DNA of 64,000 nucleotides from Leisingera aquaemixtae (lineage in GTDB: Bacteria; Pseudomonadota; Alphaproteobacteria; Rhodobacterales; Rhodobacteraceae), in NCBI RefSeq assembly GCF_019801145.1, contig NZ_JAHVJQ010000001.1, positions 434,001 to 498,000 of the forward strand, written 5' to 3'. Of this stretch, positions 18,433 to 26,840 are shown one piece after another. Under the pieces are notes generated by a model. It was not told the DNA's origin. It worked only from the letters and a program-made list of their open reading frames with translations, and made no database searches. The translations under genes were made by a program, and so were the position numbers. Every line of letters begins with the position of its first letter. Position 1 is the first letter of the stretch.

Positions 18433-18446
18433 CGCAGGAAACTTGC

Positions 18447-20120
18447 TCAGCCGCAGCAGGGGCTGGGTGCCATCGCTGCCTGGGCACAGAAACAGGACGC
18501 GCCCACGGCCTGGTCCGCCCGCGCCAGCGCCAGATCCAGCTGCTGTTTAATGTGCCGGATTTCAACGGTCTCGCGGCGGGCCTTCAGGCAGTCGTGCAGC
18601 CCCTTCAGGCTCCAGATGTTGCCCGGATGCACAGAGGCGCGCGACAGGGTGCTGTCCAGCCCGAGGTCGGCGCGGTAGACGGCCTCGGCTTCCTCGATGC
18701 GACCCTGCTCGAACAGCAGCGCCCCCAGCGCGTGGCGGGTAGGCTGCATCCAGCCCCAGGGCTCGTCATAGGGCAGGTTGTCGTCCAGCTCTGCCGAGCG
18801 GCGCAAATGGGCAAAGGCCGCGTCAAAGTTCTCCTTGCGGTACTCAATCTCGCCGCGCAGCATTTCCGTTGCGATTTCAAGCAGGTCTACGACGCGGTTG
18901 TTGTGCAGCAGACGGGTGTCGGGCACCCGGGCCTTGGCGGCCAGGAAAAGCTGCTCCTCCGCCTCGGCCTCTGCCACGCGGCCGGTGGCGGCATAGGCAA
19001 TGGCGCGGGCGTAATGGGTGTTTGCGGTCAGGGTGCAGTAAAGCTTCTGATCCTCCGGCAGCTCCAGCGCCATCGCCTCCTCCCAGCGGCCAAAGCGGAC
19101 CAGGATATGCGGGTGCATCGCCATGTAGCTTTCGAAATAGTCCGCCATCGGCGGGCTTTCGATGCGCAGCATGTCTTCCGGCGTGGTGTCCAGAATGCCC
19201 TGATTGGCCGCCAGCGCGGGTTCGATCTGGCCCAGGAACATCGCCCCGAAGATGACGAAGTGGTAATCATGCTGGCGATAGCCGGTATAGATGTTGAAGG
19301 CGCCTTCGCGCTCGTAGAACTTCAGGTCCGCCTCGATCGCCTTTTGGTTCCAGTGCACAACGCTGTGGTAATCGCCGCAAAGCACGTCGATATGGGTGGG
19401 CATATGCACCAGGTGGCCCGCATCCGGCACCAGCGTGCGCAGCACATCCGCGGCCTTCAGCGCTTTTTCGGGCGTCGGCGACATTTCCATCAGATGCACG
19501 TAGAGATGCAGCAGGCCGGGATGCTGCATTGCGCCCGGTTCACTGTCCATCGCCCGTTCCAGCACCTCCTGCGCCTCGAGCGTGGCGGCACCGTCGGCGG
19601 GCAGGCCGGACTTCAGATCCCACATCTGCCAGGGCGTCAGGTTCAGCAGGCTTTCGGCATAGACCGTGCGCAGGTCCAGATGATCGGGGCAGGCGGCAAA
19701 GGCTGCGCGCATCGCCCCGGCGAAATCGTAGTCCCAGGCGTGCATGTCTTCGACCGTTTCGCGCTGGGGGTAACGGGCCTGGATGGCGCGGATCAGCTGC
19801 TGCTCCACCTCTGAGCAGCCTTCGATAGCGCTCAGCGCGGCCTGGGCAGCGTCGTAAGCTTCCACCAGCGCCTTGGCGCGGCCCTTATCATCGCGCAGGT
19901 CCCAGGGCAGGTTGTAGTTCGGCCCGGCCGCATAGGCCACGCCCCAATGGGCCATGGCGCAGTCCGGATCGTGTTCCAGCGCGCGGCGGAAGCAGACGAC
20001 GGCCTCCTCGTGATTGTAGCCGTAGGTCCAGACCAGTCCCCGGTCGAACCAAAGCTGCGCCTCAGGCGAAGCTGTTGTCACCGGGCAGGAATAACTGCCG
20101 AGATCGTAATCATAGCCCAT
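18447..20120 (-). CDS. TPR-repeat protein with conserved HxxHMPxHI motif
   Basis: 557 aa, no signal peptide, strong ribosome site (GGGGAGG) before the ATG at 20120. At least four TPR-like helix pairs are visible (for example WFDRGLVWTYGYNHEEAVVCFRRALEHDPD near residue 24, and RHALGALLFEQGRIEEAEAVYRADL near 475). In the middle is GHLVHMPTHIDVLCGDYHSVV (about residues 236-256), whose closely spaced histidines suggest metal or haem binding. The C-terminus ends in a cysteine-rich tail (SCFCAQ, PCCG). The reaction is unknown; it could be a metal-dependent enzyme with TPR scaffolding rather than a pure adaptor. Confidence 0.75.
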   Translation of the reverse strand: MGYDYDLGSYSCPVTTASPEAQLWFDRGLVWTYGYNHEEAVVCFRRALEHDPDCAMAHWGVAYAAGPNYNLPWDLRDDKGRAKALVEAYDAAQAALSAIEGCSEVEQQLIRAIQARYPQRETVEDMHAWDYDFAGAMRAAFAACPDHLDLRTVYAESLLNLTPWQMWDLKSGLPADGAATLEAQEVLERAMDSEPGAMQHPGLLHLYVHLMEMSPTPEKALKAADVLRTLVPDAGHLVHMPTHIDVLCGDYHSVVHWNQKAIEADLKFYEREGAFNIYTGYRQHDYHFVIFGAMFLGQIEPALAANQGILDTTPEDMLRIESPPMADYFESYMAMHPHILVRFGRWEEAMALELPEDQKLYCTLTANTHYARAIAYAATGRVAEAEAEEQLFLAAKARVPDTRLLHNNRVVDLLEIATEMLRGEIEYRKENFDAAFAHLRRSAELDDNLPYDEPWGWMQPTRHALGALLFEQGRIEEAEAVYRADLGLDSTLSRASVHPGNIWSLKGLHDCLKARRETVEIRHIKQQLDLALARADQAVGASCFCAQAAMAPSPCCG

Positions 20121-20180
20121 GAAAAAACCTCCCCATTCACATGGAAAGGTTAGGGAGCGGCCAGGTTGCGGGCAAGGCGC

Positions 20181-21404
20181 TTATTCCGCGGGCAAGCGCG
20201 CTTCGGCCTTGGCCATTTGCAGCATCAGCAGGAAGGCGATGCAGGCCATGATCAAAAGCCCCGCTGCCAGCGGCACCAGCGAGCCGTCGAACAGCAGCCC
20301 GACAGGGGCGGCGACGGCGGCGGCCAGAACGGTCGAGATCGCCCCGATCACCGAGGCCGCCATACCGGCGATATGACCCATCGGCTCCATCGCCATGGCA
20401 TTGAGGTTGCCGACAGTGGTGCCCACCATGAAGAAAACGCTGGCCTGCCAGGCCACAAACAGGCCGAACATCCACGGATCCGGCAGGCTCCAGCCGCTGA
20501 TCAGCAGTATCGCGCCGGTGATCAGGATTTGGGCGGCCAGCGAAACGGTGACAATGCGGCGCATGCCAATGCGGACCACGATAGCCGCGTTCAGCAGGCT
20601 GGCGGTGCCGGAAATCACTGCAACCAACCCGAACCAGAAGGGAAAGCTGTCCGCACGGCCAAAGATGATGTCATAAACCGGCTGCACCATGGTCAGCATG
20701 GTGAACAGCATGCCCAGGCAGAGCGTCTGAACCATGATCGACAGGCGGACTGTGGGGTGGGTGAGCATCTCCTTGACAGCGGCCATAAGCAGCGGCGCGC
20801 GAAAGGCACGGCGGTCTTCATGTGCCAGCGTCTCCGGCAGGCGGACACTGGTCCACAGGACAATGACAGTGGCAAACAGAGCGAACAGCAGGAAAATGGC
20901 GCGCCAGCCGGACAGCGCGATGATGCCTGCGCCCATCAAGGGAGCAATGGCCGGAACAATCATGAAGATCATCATGGCAATCGACATCAGGCGGGCCATT
21001 TCGCGGCCAGAGTAAAGGTCGCGGACAACGGCAACGCCCACAATGCGCGGGCCGGCAGCACCAATTCCCATCAGAACGCGGGAGATCAGCAATACCTCCA
21101 GCGAGGGCGACAGCCAGGCGGTCAGCGCGGCCAGGACGTAAAGGGCGCAGCCCGCAGCCACGACCGGCTTGCGGCCAAAGGCATCCGACAGCGGGCCGGT
21201 AAAGAAGGTGCCGAGACCCATGCCCAGCACAAAGGAGGTCAGCACCAGCTGCGCCCGGTTGATGTTGTCCGGGCTGAGCGTCTGGCCGATCTCCGGCAAA
21301 GCGGGCAGCATGGCGTCGATCGACAGCGCAATGGTGGCAAACATCATCGCAATCAGCGCGATGAATTCTGCCTTGGCCATGCCATGGGCGGGGGACTGTG
21401 ACAT
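20181..21404 (-). CDS. Bcr/CflA-type MFS drug efflux transporter
   Basis: 407 aa with 12 hydrophobic helices. The DHA1 signature GPLSDAFGRKPV in the loop between helices 2 and 3 and SRVLMGIGAAGPRIVGVAVVRDLYSGREMARLMS (helices 4-5) are typical of Bcr/CflA exporters. It is a proton-coupled inner-membrane exporter; the substrate is not predictable (family members handle bicyclomycin, chloramphenicol or sulfonamides). The start is the ATG at 21404 with GAGG upstream. The gap to the next upstream gene, on the same strand, is about 150 bp and contains an inverted repeat. Confidence 0.9.
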   Translation of the reverse strand: MSQSPAHGMAKAEFIALIAMMFATIALSIDAMLPALPEIGQTLSPDNINRAQLVLTSFVLGMGLGTFFTGPLSDAFGRKPVVAAGCALYVLAALTAWLSPSLEVLLISRVLMGIGAAGPRIVGVAVVRDLYSGREMARLMSIAMMIFMIVPAIAPLMGAGIIALSGWRAIFLLFALFATVIVLWTSVRLPETLAHEDRRAFRAPLLMAAVKEMLTHPTVRLSIMVQTLCLGMLFTMLTMVQPVYDIIFGRADSFPFWFGLVAVISGTASLLNAAIVVRIGMRRIVTVSLAAQILITGAILLISGWSLPDPWMFGLFVAWQASVFFMVGTTVGNLNAMAMEPMGHIAGMAASVIGAISTVLAAAVAAPVGLLFDGSLVPLAAGLLIMACIAFLLMLQMAKAEARLPAE

Positions 21405-21507
21405 CTGAAACCTCTAACAGCTCTTCAGATGGATCCGGGGAATGAGGCCGGTCTGGGAGCCGTCCGCTTCCGCTACCATAAACCCGCCAGCCGTGCCAGC
21501 GCCCGGC

Positions 21508-21525
21508 TGCACAGGCCTCTGTGCA
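21508..21525. terminator. short perfect inverted repeat downstream of the DsbA-family gene
   Basis: TGCACAG-GCCT-CTGTGCA lies 32 bp beyond the stop of the minus-strand FrnE-like gene. It lacks a U-run, so it may be a processing or pause hairpin, or an operator for the exporter gene downstream. Nothing else is recognised in the 21405-21556 gap. Confidence 0.3.
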
Positions 21526-21556
21526 TGGTTGCGATGCTAAGCAATTTCGCGGCGGT

Positions 21557-22213
21557 TCAGCCGGCGTCTGCTGCTTTCAGCTGCTGCAGGATATCTTCGA
21601 TCACCTGCTTCCACAGTTCCGGCGGCTGCGCACCGGGCACCGCGTGCTGGTTGGCAACGATGAAGGTCGGGACGGAATTCACCCCCATCTTGCGGGAATG
21701 GGCGTCGCGGTCGCGGATCTCCTGCACATCGCTGTCGCCCTCCAGAAGCCGTGCGGTGACATCCGCCTCCATTCCTGCGTCCTGAGCGATTTCCGCCAGA
21801 ACCGCATGGTCGCCGATATCCTTGGCGTCCACGAAATAGGCCTTGAACAGGGCGTCCACGACCTCTGCCTGCTTGCCCTCGATCCCGGCCCAATGGATCA
21901 GCCGGTGCGCGTCCAGCGTGTTGGGGGTGCGTTTCATGGCCTCGAAATTGATCGTCAGCCCGGCCTTTTCCGCGTGCTCCACCACTGGCGCATAGGCTTT
22001 GACCGCGCCATCCTTGCCGCCGAACTTGCGCTCCAGGTACTCGCGCCGGTCCATGCCCTCGCGCGGCATGTCGGGGTTCAGCTGGAACGGGTGCCACTCG
22101 ATGACAAACGGGTGGTCCGGCACCTCCGCCAGCGCCTTGTCCAGATGGGTCTTGCCGATATAGCACCAGGGGCAGATCGGGTCCGACAGGATGTCGAGCT
22201 TGACGGTGGCCAT
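21557..22213 (-). CDS. DsbA-family thiol oxidoreductase (FrnE-like)
   Basis: 218 aa from the ATG at 22213, which has AAAGGATG seven bases upstream; a second ATG at 22222 overlaps the stop of the preceding gene but sits directly on that ribosome site. The thioredoxin-fold active site is Cys14-Pro-Trp-Cys17. The large helical insertion and the later cis-Pro segment NSVPTFIVANQHAVPGAQ fit the cytosolic FrnE/2-hydroxychromene-2-carboxylate isomerase-like branch rather than periplasmic DsbA: there is no signal peptide. It is coupled to the acyl-CoA synthetase upstream. Confidence 0.9.
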   Translation of the reverse strand: MATVKLDILSDPICPWCYIGKTHLDKALAEVPDHPFVIEWHPFQLNPDMPREGMDRREYLERKFGGKDGAVKAYAPVVEHAEKAGLTINFEAMKRTPNTLDAHRLIHWAGIEGKQAEVVDALFKAYFVDAKDIGDHAVLAEIAQDAGMEADVTARLLEGDSDVQEIRDRDAHSRKMGVNSVPTFIVANQHAVPGAQPPELWKQVIEDILQQLKAADAG

Positions 22214-22218
22214 TTGGG

Positions 22219-23724
22219 TCATCCTTTGAACAGGGCAGGCAGGGCGCGGCGCAGCAGTTTCCCGTTGGCGCCGGTGGGCAGCGCGTCCAGATGGACGTAT
22301 GCGCGGGGCTGCTTGTAGCGGGCCAGGCGCCGGGATGCAAAGGCCTGCAGCTCTTCCGTCTTCAACTCTTCGGGACCGGTGTAGAAGGCGGCGATGATAT
22401 AGGTGTCCTCCTTCACCTCAACCGCGGCGGCGCCGGCCTGGGTGATGCCGGGATGGGCCGCCAGTGCGGTTTCGACTTCAATCGGCGACACCCGGTAGCC
22501 GCCCGCATTCATCATATCGTCGCCGCGCCCCAGGTAGCGGATCTGGCCGTCCGCCGACATCGCCCCCTGATCGCCGGTCAGAAACCAGTCGCCCTGGTAG
22601 CGGGCCGCGGTTTCCTCTGGCGCGTTCAGGTAGCCCAGCATCAGCCCCGGGTCGGAACGGTGGATGGCGATGGTGCCTTCCTCGCCCATCGGCACCGGCC
22701 CGTCCGCGCCGACGATTGCAACCCTGCGGCCCGGCTGCGGCTGGCCCAGGGCGCCGTCCCGCGCCGGGTGCGACGGTGAGGAGGAAATGAAGGTTGAGCA
22801 CTCGGACATCCCGAAAGCCTCGTAAAGCCCGCAGCCTGTGGCAGTCTCCCATGCTTCATGCACATGACGGGACAGTTTTTCACCTGCGCAAAGCCCGTGC
22901 CGCAGGTCCGGCAGGTCCAAGGCCCCCCCGCGCAGGAACTTGCGGTAGACCCCGGGGGCCGCGGCAAAGATCGTGGCGCGGTGGTGGCGCAGCAGGGCGG
23001 GCAGGTCCTCCGGCGGCGTGCCGGGGGCGGGAATGAGTGCCGTGGCGCCTGCCGCCCAGGGGTCCATTAGCCCGGTGCCCAGGGTGTAGGTCCAGTTGAA
23101 GGCACCGGCATGCAGCAGCCGGTCATCCTCCGTCAGGCCGTACCAGCCATCCACCATCATCTGCCGCGCCCAGACCGCCTGGTGGGCATGCGCCACGGCG
23201 CGCGGATTTCCGCTGGTGCCGGAGGTGTAGACCACATAGGCCAGTCTGCCAGGATCGCCATAAGCGAAGTCGCAGGGCGGCAAATCATGCATCGGCAGAA
23301 GATCCGCAGTGGTGATCTGCCGCGGGTGACTCGCACAGGCCACCGCCGGATCACGCAGCACCGCGGCCGGTGCCAGATCCGCAATCATCCGGGCGGTTTC
23401 CACCTCCGTCAGCTGGGCCGAGGTCGGCACCGGCACCAGCCCGGCGGCTATAGCGCCGAGATAGGCAACCGGAAACTCCACCGTGTTCCCGAGCCGCATC
23501 AGCACGATGTCCCCGGGTTTCAGCCCGGCCTGCAGCAGCCCGGTTCCGGTGCCGCGCACGGCGGCTTCCAGCCGGGCATAGCTCCAGTCCTCGCTGGCAT
23601 CGCCGTCAAGCACCGACAGCGCAGTCTTGTCCGCCAGCCGCGCGGCATGGCGCAGCACATGGGCCGCAAGATTGAAGGGCGAAGGGCAGGGCGCAAACGG
23701 CCCCTGATCAAAAACCGACAGCAT
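22219..23724 (-). CDS. AMP-dependent acyl-CoA synthetase/ligase
   Basis: 501 aa ANL-superfamily adenylating enzyme. The P-loop-like motif YTSGTSGNPRAVAH (A3) lies near residue 165, the A5 region GLYEAFGMSECSTF near 300, the A7 motif WFLTGDQGAMSADGQIRYLGR near 395 and the C-terminal domain hinge just after. A late lysine in the A10 position (GANGKLLRR) is present, as expected of a functional ligase. Substrate is unknown; medium-chain or aromatic acids are typical. It is divergent, with 64 bp between starts, from an XRE-cupin regulator that is the obvious candidate to control it. Confidence 0.9.
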   Translation of the reverse strand: MLSVFDQGPFAPCPSPFNLAAHVLRHAARLADKTALSVLDGDASEDWSYARLEAAVRGTGTGLLQAGLKPGDIVLMRLGNTVEFPVAYLGAIAAGLVPVPTSAQLTEVETARMIADLAPAAVLRDPAVACASHPRQITTADLLPMHDLPPCDFAYGDPGRLAYVVYTSGTSGNPRAVAHAHQAVWARQMMVDGWYGLTEDDRLLHAGAFNWTYTLGTGLMDPWAAGATALIPAPGTPPEDLPALLRHHRATIFAAAPGVYRKFLRGGALDLPDLRHGLCAGEKLSRHVHEAWETATGCGLYEAFGMSECSTFISSSPSHPARDGALGQPQPGRRVAIVGADGPVPMGEEGTIAIHRSDPGLMLGYLNAPEETAARYQGDWFLTGDQGAMSADGQIRYLGRGDDMMNAGGYRVSPIEVETALAAHPGITQAGAAAVEVKEDTYIIAAFYTGPEELKTEELQAFASRRLARYKQPRAYVHLDALPTGANGKLLRRALPALFKG

Positions 23725-23788
23725 GGCAAATGGCTAGCCCGCGCTGTCCTGCGTTGCAAGGCGTGCAGGTGCGGCTTATAGAGTTCTC

Positions 23789-24412
23789 ATGAAAAGCCGC
23801 GATCCGAAATCCCTGATCACCATCGCCCGCGCCAACGGCGGCGACGATCAAGCAGAACCCCTGGACCTGGGCGCCCGCGTCCGCGAGCTGCGGAAAGCGC
23901 GCGATTGGACGCTGGAACATGCGGCCAATCAGGCGGGGCTGGCGCGCTCGACCCTGTCGAAAATCGAAAACGGCCAGATGTCACCGACTTACGAGGCGTT
24001 GAAGAAGCTGGCAGAAGGGCTGCAGATTTCCATCCCGCAGCTGTTCACGCCGCCGCAGCGGGACCAGGTGAACGGGCGGATGACGGTGACCAAGTCCGGC
24101 GACGGCTCGGCGCACGCCACCGCGACATATGAGCACGAGCTGCTGGCCGACGGGCTGACCCGCAAGCAGATGCTGCCGTACCGCGCGCGGGTGCGGGCGC
24201 GGTCGATGGATGAATTCGATGGCTGGGTGCGCCACGACGGCGAAGAATTCCTTTATGTGCTGACCGGCGTGGTCAAGCTTTACACGGAGTTCTACGAGCC
24301 GGTGGAGATGCGCCGCGGCGACAGCGCCTATTACGACGCAGCGATGGGCCATAACGTGATTTCCGTCAGCCCCGAGGACGCGACGATCCTCTGGGTGACG
24401 TCTCTGGCCTGA
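23789..24412 (+). CDS. XRE-family regulator with C-terminal cupin domain
   Basis: 207 aa. The N-terminal helix-turn-helix occupies about residues 30-85 (RVRELRKARDWTLEHAANQAGLARSTLSKIENGQMSPTYEALKKLAEGL). A single-domain cupin lies at about 110-205 (DEFDGWVRHDGEEFLYVLTGVVKLYTEF), ending in GHNVISVSPEDATILWVTS. Such HTH-cupin proteins are usually ligand-responsive regulators of a neighbouring catabolic or transport gene. The divergent acyl-CoA synthetase gene shares a 64-bp promoter region with it. Confidence 0.92.
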   Translation: MKSRDPKSLITIARANGGDDQAEPLDLGARVRELRKARDWTLEHAANQAGLARSTLSKIENGQMSPTYEALKKLAEGLQISIPQLFTPPQRDQVNGRMTVTKSGDGSAHATATYEHELLADGLTRKQMLPYRARVRARSMDEFDGWVRHDGEEFLYVLTGVVKLYTEFYEPVEMRRGDSAYYDAAMGHNVISVSPEDATILWVTSLA

Positions 24413-24421
24413 CGCAGGGGG

Positions 24422-24652
24422 TCAGTGCGGGCGGCTGTCAAGCTCCCGCAGCAGGCTTTCTATGTACAGAAAATCCTCTACCTCTTCCTTGGCTTCATTC
24501 AGGGTAAGATGGTGGGTCCGTGCCAGATAGGCGACGAATTTGTCCCGGTCATCCAGTATCGACGGCGCGTTGCTTGCTTTCAGATGAGGAAAGCGCTGTT
24601 TGATGCGGGGCATCCTGTCAATCCAGCTGGCAGCTGCTGCTTGTACAGGCAT
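24422..24652 (-). CDS. small uncharacterised protein
   Basis: 76 aa from the ATG at 24652, which has GGGAG eight bases upstream; a GTG nine bases earlier is possible. It is soluble and charged, with WIDRMPRIKQRFPHL near the N-terminus and FVAYLARTHHLTLNEAKEEVEDFLYIESLLREL at the C-terminus, predicted helical. I do not recognise the family. It is convergent with the XRE-cupin gene with a 9-bp gap. Confidence 0.6.
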   Translation of the reverse strand: MPVQAAAASWIDRMPRIKQRFPHLKASNAPSILDDRDKFVAYLARTHHLTLNEAKEEVEDFLYIESLLRELDSRPH

Positions 24653-24732
24653 GGGGGGCACTCCCTGACAAACGGTTTATGGTTGTTGGACGCCCATGGT
24701 AACACTTTTCGTGAATTTTTGTAACGGTGCCC

Positions 24733-24751
24733 CCCGGGGGGTTCCCCCGGG
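24733..24751 (-). terminator. GC-rich hairpin after the arsenic operon
   Basis: CCCGGGGG-AA-CCCCCCGGG, read on the minus strand, lies about 30 bp beyond the aquaporin stop. A little further on the minus strand is TTACAAAAATTC. It plausibly ends the ars transcript. The rest of the 24653-24781 gap shows nothing recognisable. Confidence 0.5.
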
Positions 24752-24781
24752 CGGCCTGGCTAGGCGGAAATTTGCCGCCTG

Positions 24782-25438
24782 TCAGCGGGCGGCAAACAGC
24801 CGCGGCAGCACCAGATGGCCGATGCCGACCGCGATCAGCTGCATCAGGATGAACATCGGGATGTGGCCCGGGTAGATGCCGGCGAAGGTGTCGCTGAAGC
24901 CGCGGGCGATGGTGACTGCCGGGTTGGCAAAGCTGGTTGAGGAGGTGAACCAGTAGGCGCCGGTGATGTAGAGGCCAACCAGCGCAGGCACCGCTTCGGG
25001 CCGTGAGCGGAGGCCGCCGAAAATCACAAACAGCAGTCCGAAAGTGGCCAGGATCTCAGAAAACCACTGCGCGGTTCCGGTGCGGTGCATGGTGGCGGAG
25101 CTTTGCAGAACTGCAAGGTCGAACATCACGTGGCAGGCCCAGACCCCAAGGATGCCGCCGCCGATCTGAACCAGGATGTAAGGCGCTGCCGCGCTCCAGG
25201 AATGCTCGCCCCGCAGGGCAAAGGCCAGCGTCACCGCCGGGTTGAAATGGGCGCCGGAAATGGGGCCAAGGGTGGTGATAATGGCATAGAGCATACAGCC
25301 GGTGGCAATCGCATTGGCCAGCAGCGCCAGGGCCACGTTTCCATCCGCCAGCGTCTCGGCCATGATGCCGGAACCGACCACCCCGATCAGCAGCATTGCG
25401 GTGCCCAGCCCCTCGGCCAGAAGTTTCTGCGCGGTCAT
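24782..25438 (-). CDS. aqpS: aquaglyceroporin-like arsenic channel (AqpS type)
   Basis: 218 aa MIP-family channel with six hydrophobic helices and both half-helix NPA boxes (GAHFNPAVT near residue 64 and SFANPAVT near 170). It is the last gene of an arsR-arsC / arsC / aqpS unit and overlaps the preceding arsC by four bases (ATGA). In Sinorhizobium meliloti an AqpS channel lets arsenite, made inside by ArsC, leave down its gradient. The same context here supports that role. No Acr3 or ArsB pump is present in the operon. Confidence 0.88.
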   Translation of the reverse strand: MTAQKLLAEGLGTAMLLIGVVGSGIMAETLADGNVALALLANAIATGCMLYAIITTLGPISGAHFNPAVTLAFALRGEHSWSAAAPYILVQIGGGILGVWACHVMFDLAVLQSSATMHRTGTAQWFSEILATFGLLFVIFGGLRSRPEAVPALVGLYITGAYWFTSSTSFANPAVTIARGFSDTFAGIYPGHIPMFILMQLIAVGIGHLVLPRLFAAR

Positions 25439-25911
25439 ACGATGTCTCCGATCCGCTTGAGCTGCTGCGAGAGTTCAGCCGGGGCCATGGTTTCGAACGG
25501 CAGCGCTAGCAGCGCCTTTGCGCGCTTTTCCAGGGTGGCATAGGCGGTGCGGAAGGCCGCGTCCCAGTCCGGCTGCTCCGCTGCCGCCGGATCTTCGACG
25601 CCCCAATGGGCGCGCACCGGCGCACCGGGCCAGACCGGGCAGGTTTCACCGGCGGCAGAGGCGCAGACGGTGATCACGATATTCATCTCCGGTGCCTCGG
25701 CGCCGGCAAACTCATCCCAGCTCTTGGACCGCGCGCCGGAGGTGTCATGGCCCAGTTCCGCCAGCAGCGCCAAAGACTGGGGATGTACTTTACCGGTAGG
25801 ATTGGAGCCAGCCGAATAGGCCCGGACGCGGCCTGCGCCATGGGTGTTGAAAATCGACTCCAGCAGGATGGAGCGCGCGGAGTTGCCCGTGCAAAGGACG
25901 AGAATGTTCAT
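25435..25911 (-). CDS. arsC: arsenate reductase, low-molecular-weight phosphatase type
   Basis: 158 aa. The P-loop LCTGNSARS has the nucleophile Cys7. A second cysteine pair (VITVCASAAGETCPVWPG, around residues 81-90) matches the thioredoxin-coupled Cys triad of Bacillus/Staphylococcus-type ArsC, so it should reduce As(V) to As(III). It lies between the ArsR-ArsC fusion (22-bp gap upstream) and aqpS (4-bp overlap). Confidence 0.92.
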   Translation of the reverse strand: MNILVLCTGNSARSILLESIFNTHGAGRVRAYSAGSNPTGKVHPQSLALLAELGHDTSGARSKSWDEFAGAEAPEMNIVITVCASAAGETCPVWPGAPVRAHWGVEDPAAAEQPDWDAAFRTAYATLEKRAKALLALPFETMAPAELSQQLKRIGDIV

Positions 25912-25933
25912 CTGTGTTGGCCGTTCTGTTGGA

Positions 25934-26767
25934 TTAGTCGGTTGAGTTCATGCCGGCGATGCTGTCGACCTGGTGCTGGAGCGACATGCGGTCGAGGGTT
26001 TCGAAGGGCAGCGCAGCAAAGGCTTTGATCCGGTTGCGCAAAAGCCCGTAGGCCTGCTGAAAGGCCAGCCGGCGCTCGGCGTCGGTGCCTGTGGCCTTTG
26101 CCGGGTCTGCCAGGCCCCAATGGGCGCTCATCGGCTGGCCGGGCCAGGCCGGGCATTCTTCGTTTGCGGCGTGATCGCAGACGGTGAAGATGAAATCCAT
26201 CTGCGGCGCGTCCGGGCCGGTAAAGGCGCTCAGATCCTTGGAGTGCAGGCCGCTGGTGTCAATCTCCTTGGCCTGCAGCAGGGACATCACTTCGGGGCGC
26301 GGTGCGGGGGATGGCCGGGTGCCTGCGGAGTAGGCGCGGAACTTGCCGCCGCCCTCGTGGTTCAGGATCGCCTCGGCCAGCAGAGACCGGGCCGAGTTTC
26401 CGGTGCAGACGAACAGGACGTTCAAAGGCCGTTCAGCATCCGGCGCGATTGTTTCGCCGCTCAAGGCCGGCGTGCAGATATCGGGGCGGTTCCGGCAGCA
26501 GCCGGACAAGAGCGCATCAAACATGCCGCGCAGCCCCGGCAGGTTCGCGGCATACATCAGCGAGGTGCCGGTGCGCTGCTGAGTGATCAATCCGGCCTGT
26601 TTCAACGCCGATAAATAAGCCGAGGCGGTGTTTGCCTTGAACTCCAGCGCCTGTGCGATCTCGCCGGCGGGAACGCCATCCGGATAACGCCGCATCAGCA
26701 GCCGGAACAGCGCCAGCCGGTTCGGATGCGCAAGGGCGCTGAGCTTATCTGAAAGTTCTATTTCCAT
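25934..26767 (-). CDS. ArsR-family repressor fused to ArsC arsenate reductase
   Basis: 277 aa from the ATG at 26767, which starts exactly at the winged-helix domain (MEIELSDKLSALAHPNRLALFRLL); the frame stays open upstream into the next gene without conservation. Residues 1-80 are the ArsR winged helix. Cys90-Cys91-x6-Cys98 just after it resembles the C-terminal arsenite site of Acidithiobacillus ferrooxidans ArsR (Cys95-Cys96-Cys102). Residues 115-277 are a complete LMW-type ArsC: P-loop CTGNSARS with Cys121 and the reductase pair Cys197/Cys205. So one polypeptide carries sensor, DNA-binding and enzyme parts. The second, free arsC follows. Confidence 0.93.
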   Translation of the reverse strand: MEIELSDKLSALAHPNRLALFRLLMRRYPDGVPAGEIAQALEFKANTASAYLSALKQAGLITQQRTGTSLMYAANLPGLRGMFDALLSGCCRNRPDICTPALSGETIAPDAERPLNVLFVCTGNSARSLLAEAILNHEGGGKFRAYSAGTRPSPAPRPEVMSLLQAKEIDTSGLHSKDLSAFTGPDAPQMDFIFTVCDHAANEECPAWPGQPMSAHWGLADPAKATGTDAERRLAFQQAYGLLRNRIKAFAALPFETLDRMSLQHQVDSIAGMNSTD

Positions 26768-26803
26768 AATTCGCGAAATAATGAAATAGATGGTGGCTGT
26801 CAA
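26768..26803 (-). promoter_or_regulatory. ars operon promoter with palindromic operator and apparently no 5' leader
   Basis: On the minus strand TTGACA (26798-26803) is followed after 17 bp by TATTTC (26775-26780), and the arsR-arsC ATG begins 8 bp beyond that box, so transcription should start at or next to the start codon. No Shine-Dalgarno is visible. The palindrome TTCGCGAA (26770-26777) overlaps the -10 and is the likely ArsR operator core. Confidence 0.5.
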
Positions 26804-26840
26804 CAGGACAGTGCGCGGGGCAAAACGCTGCCCGGTAAGG

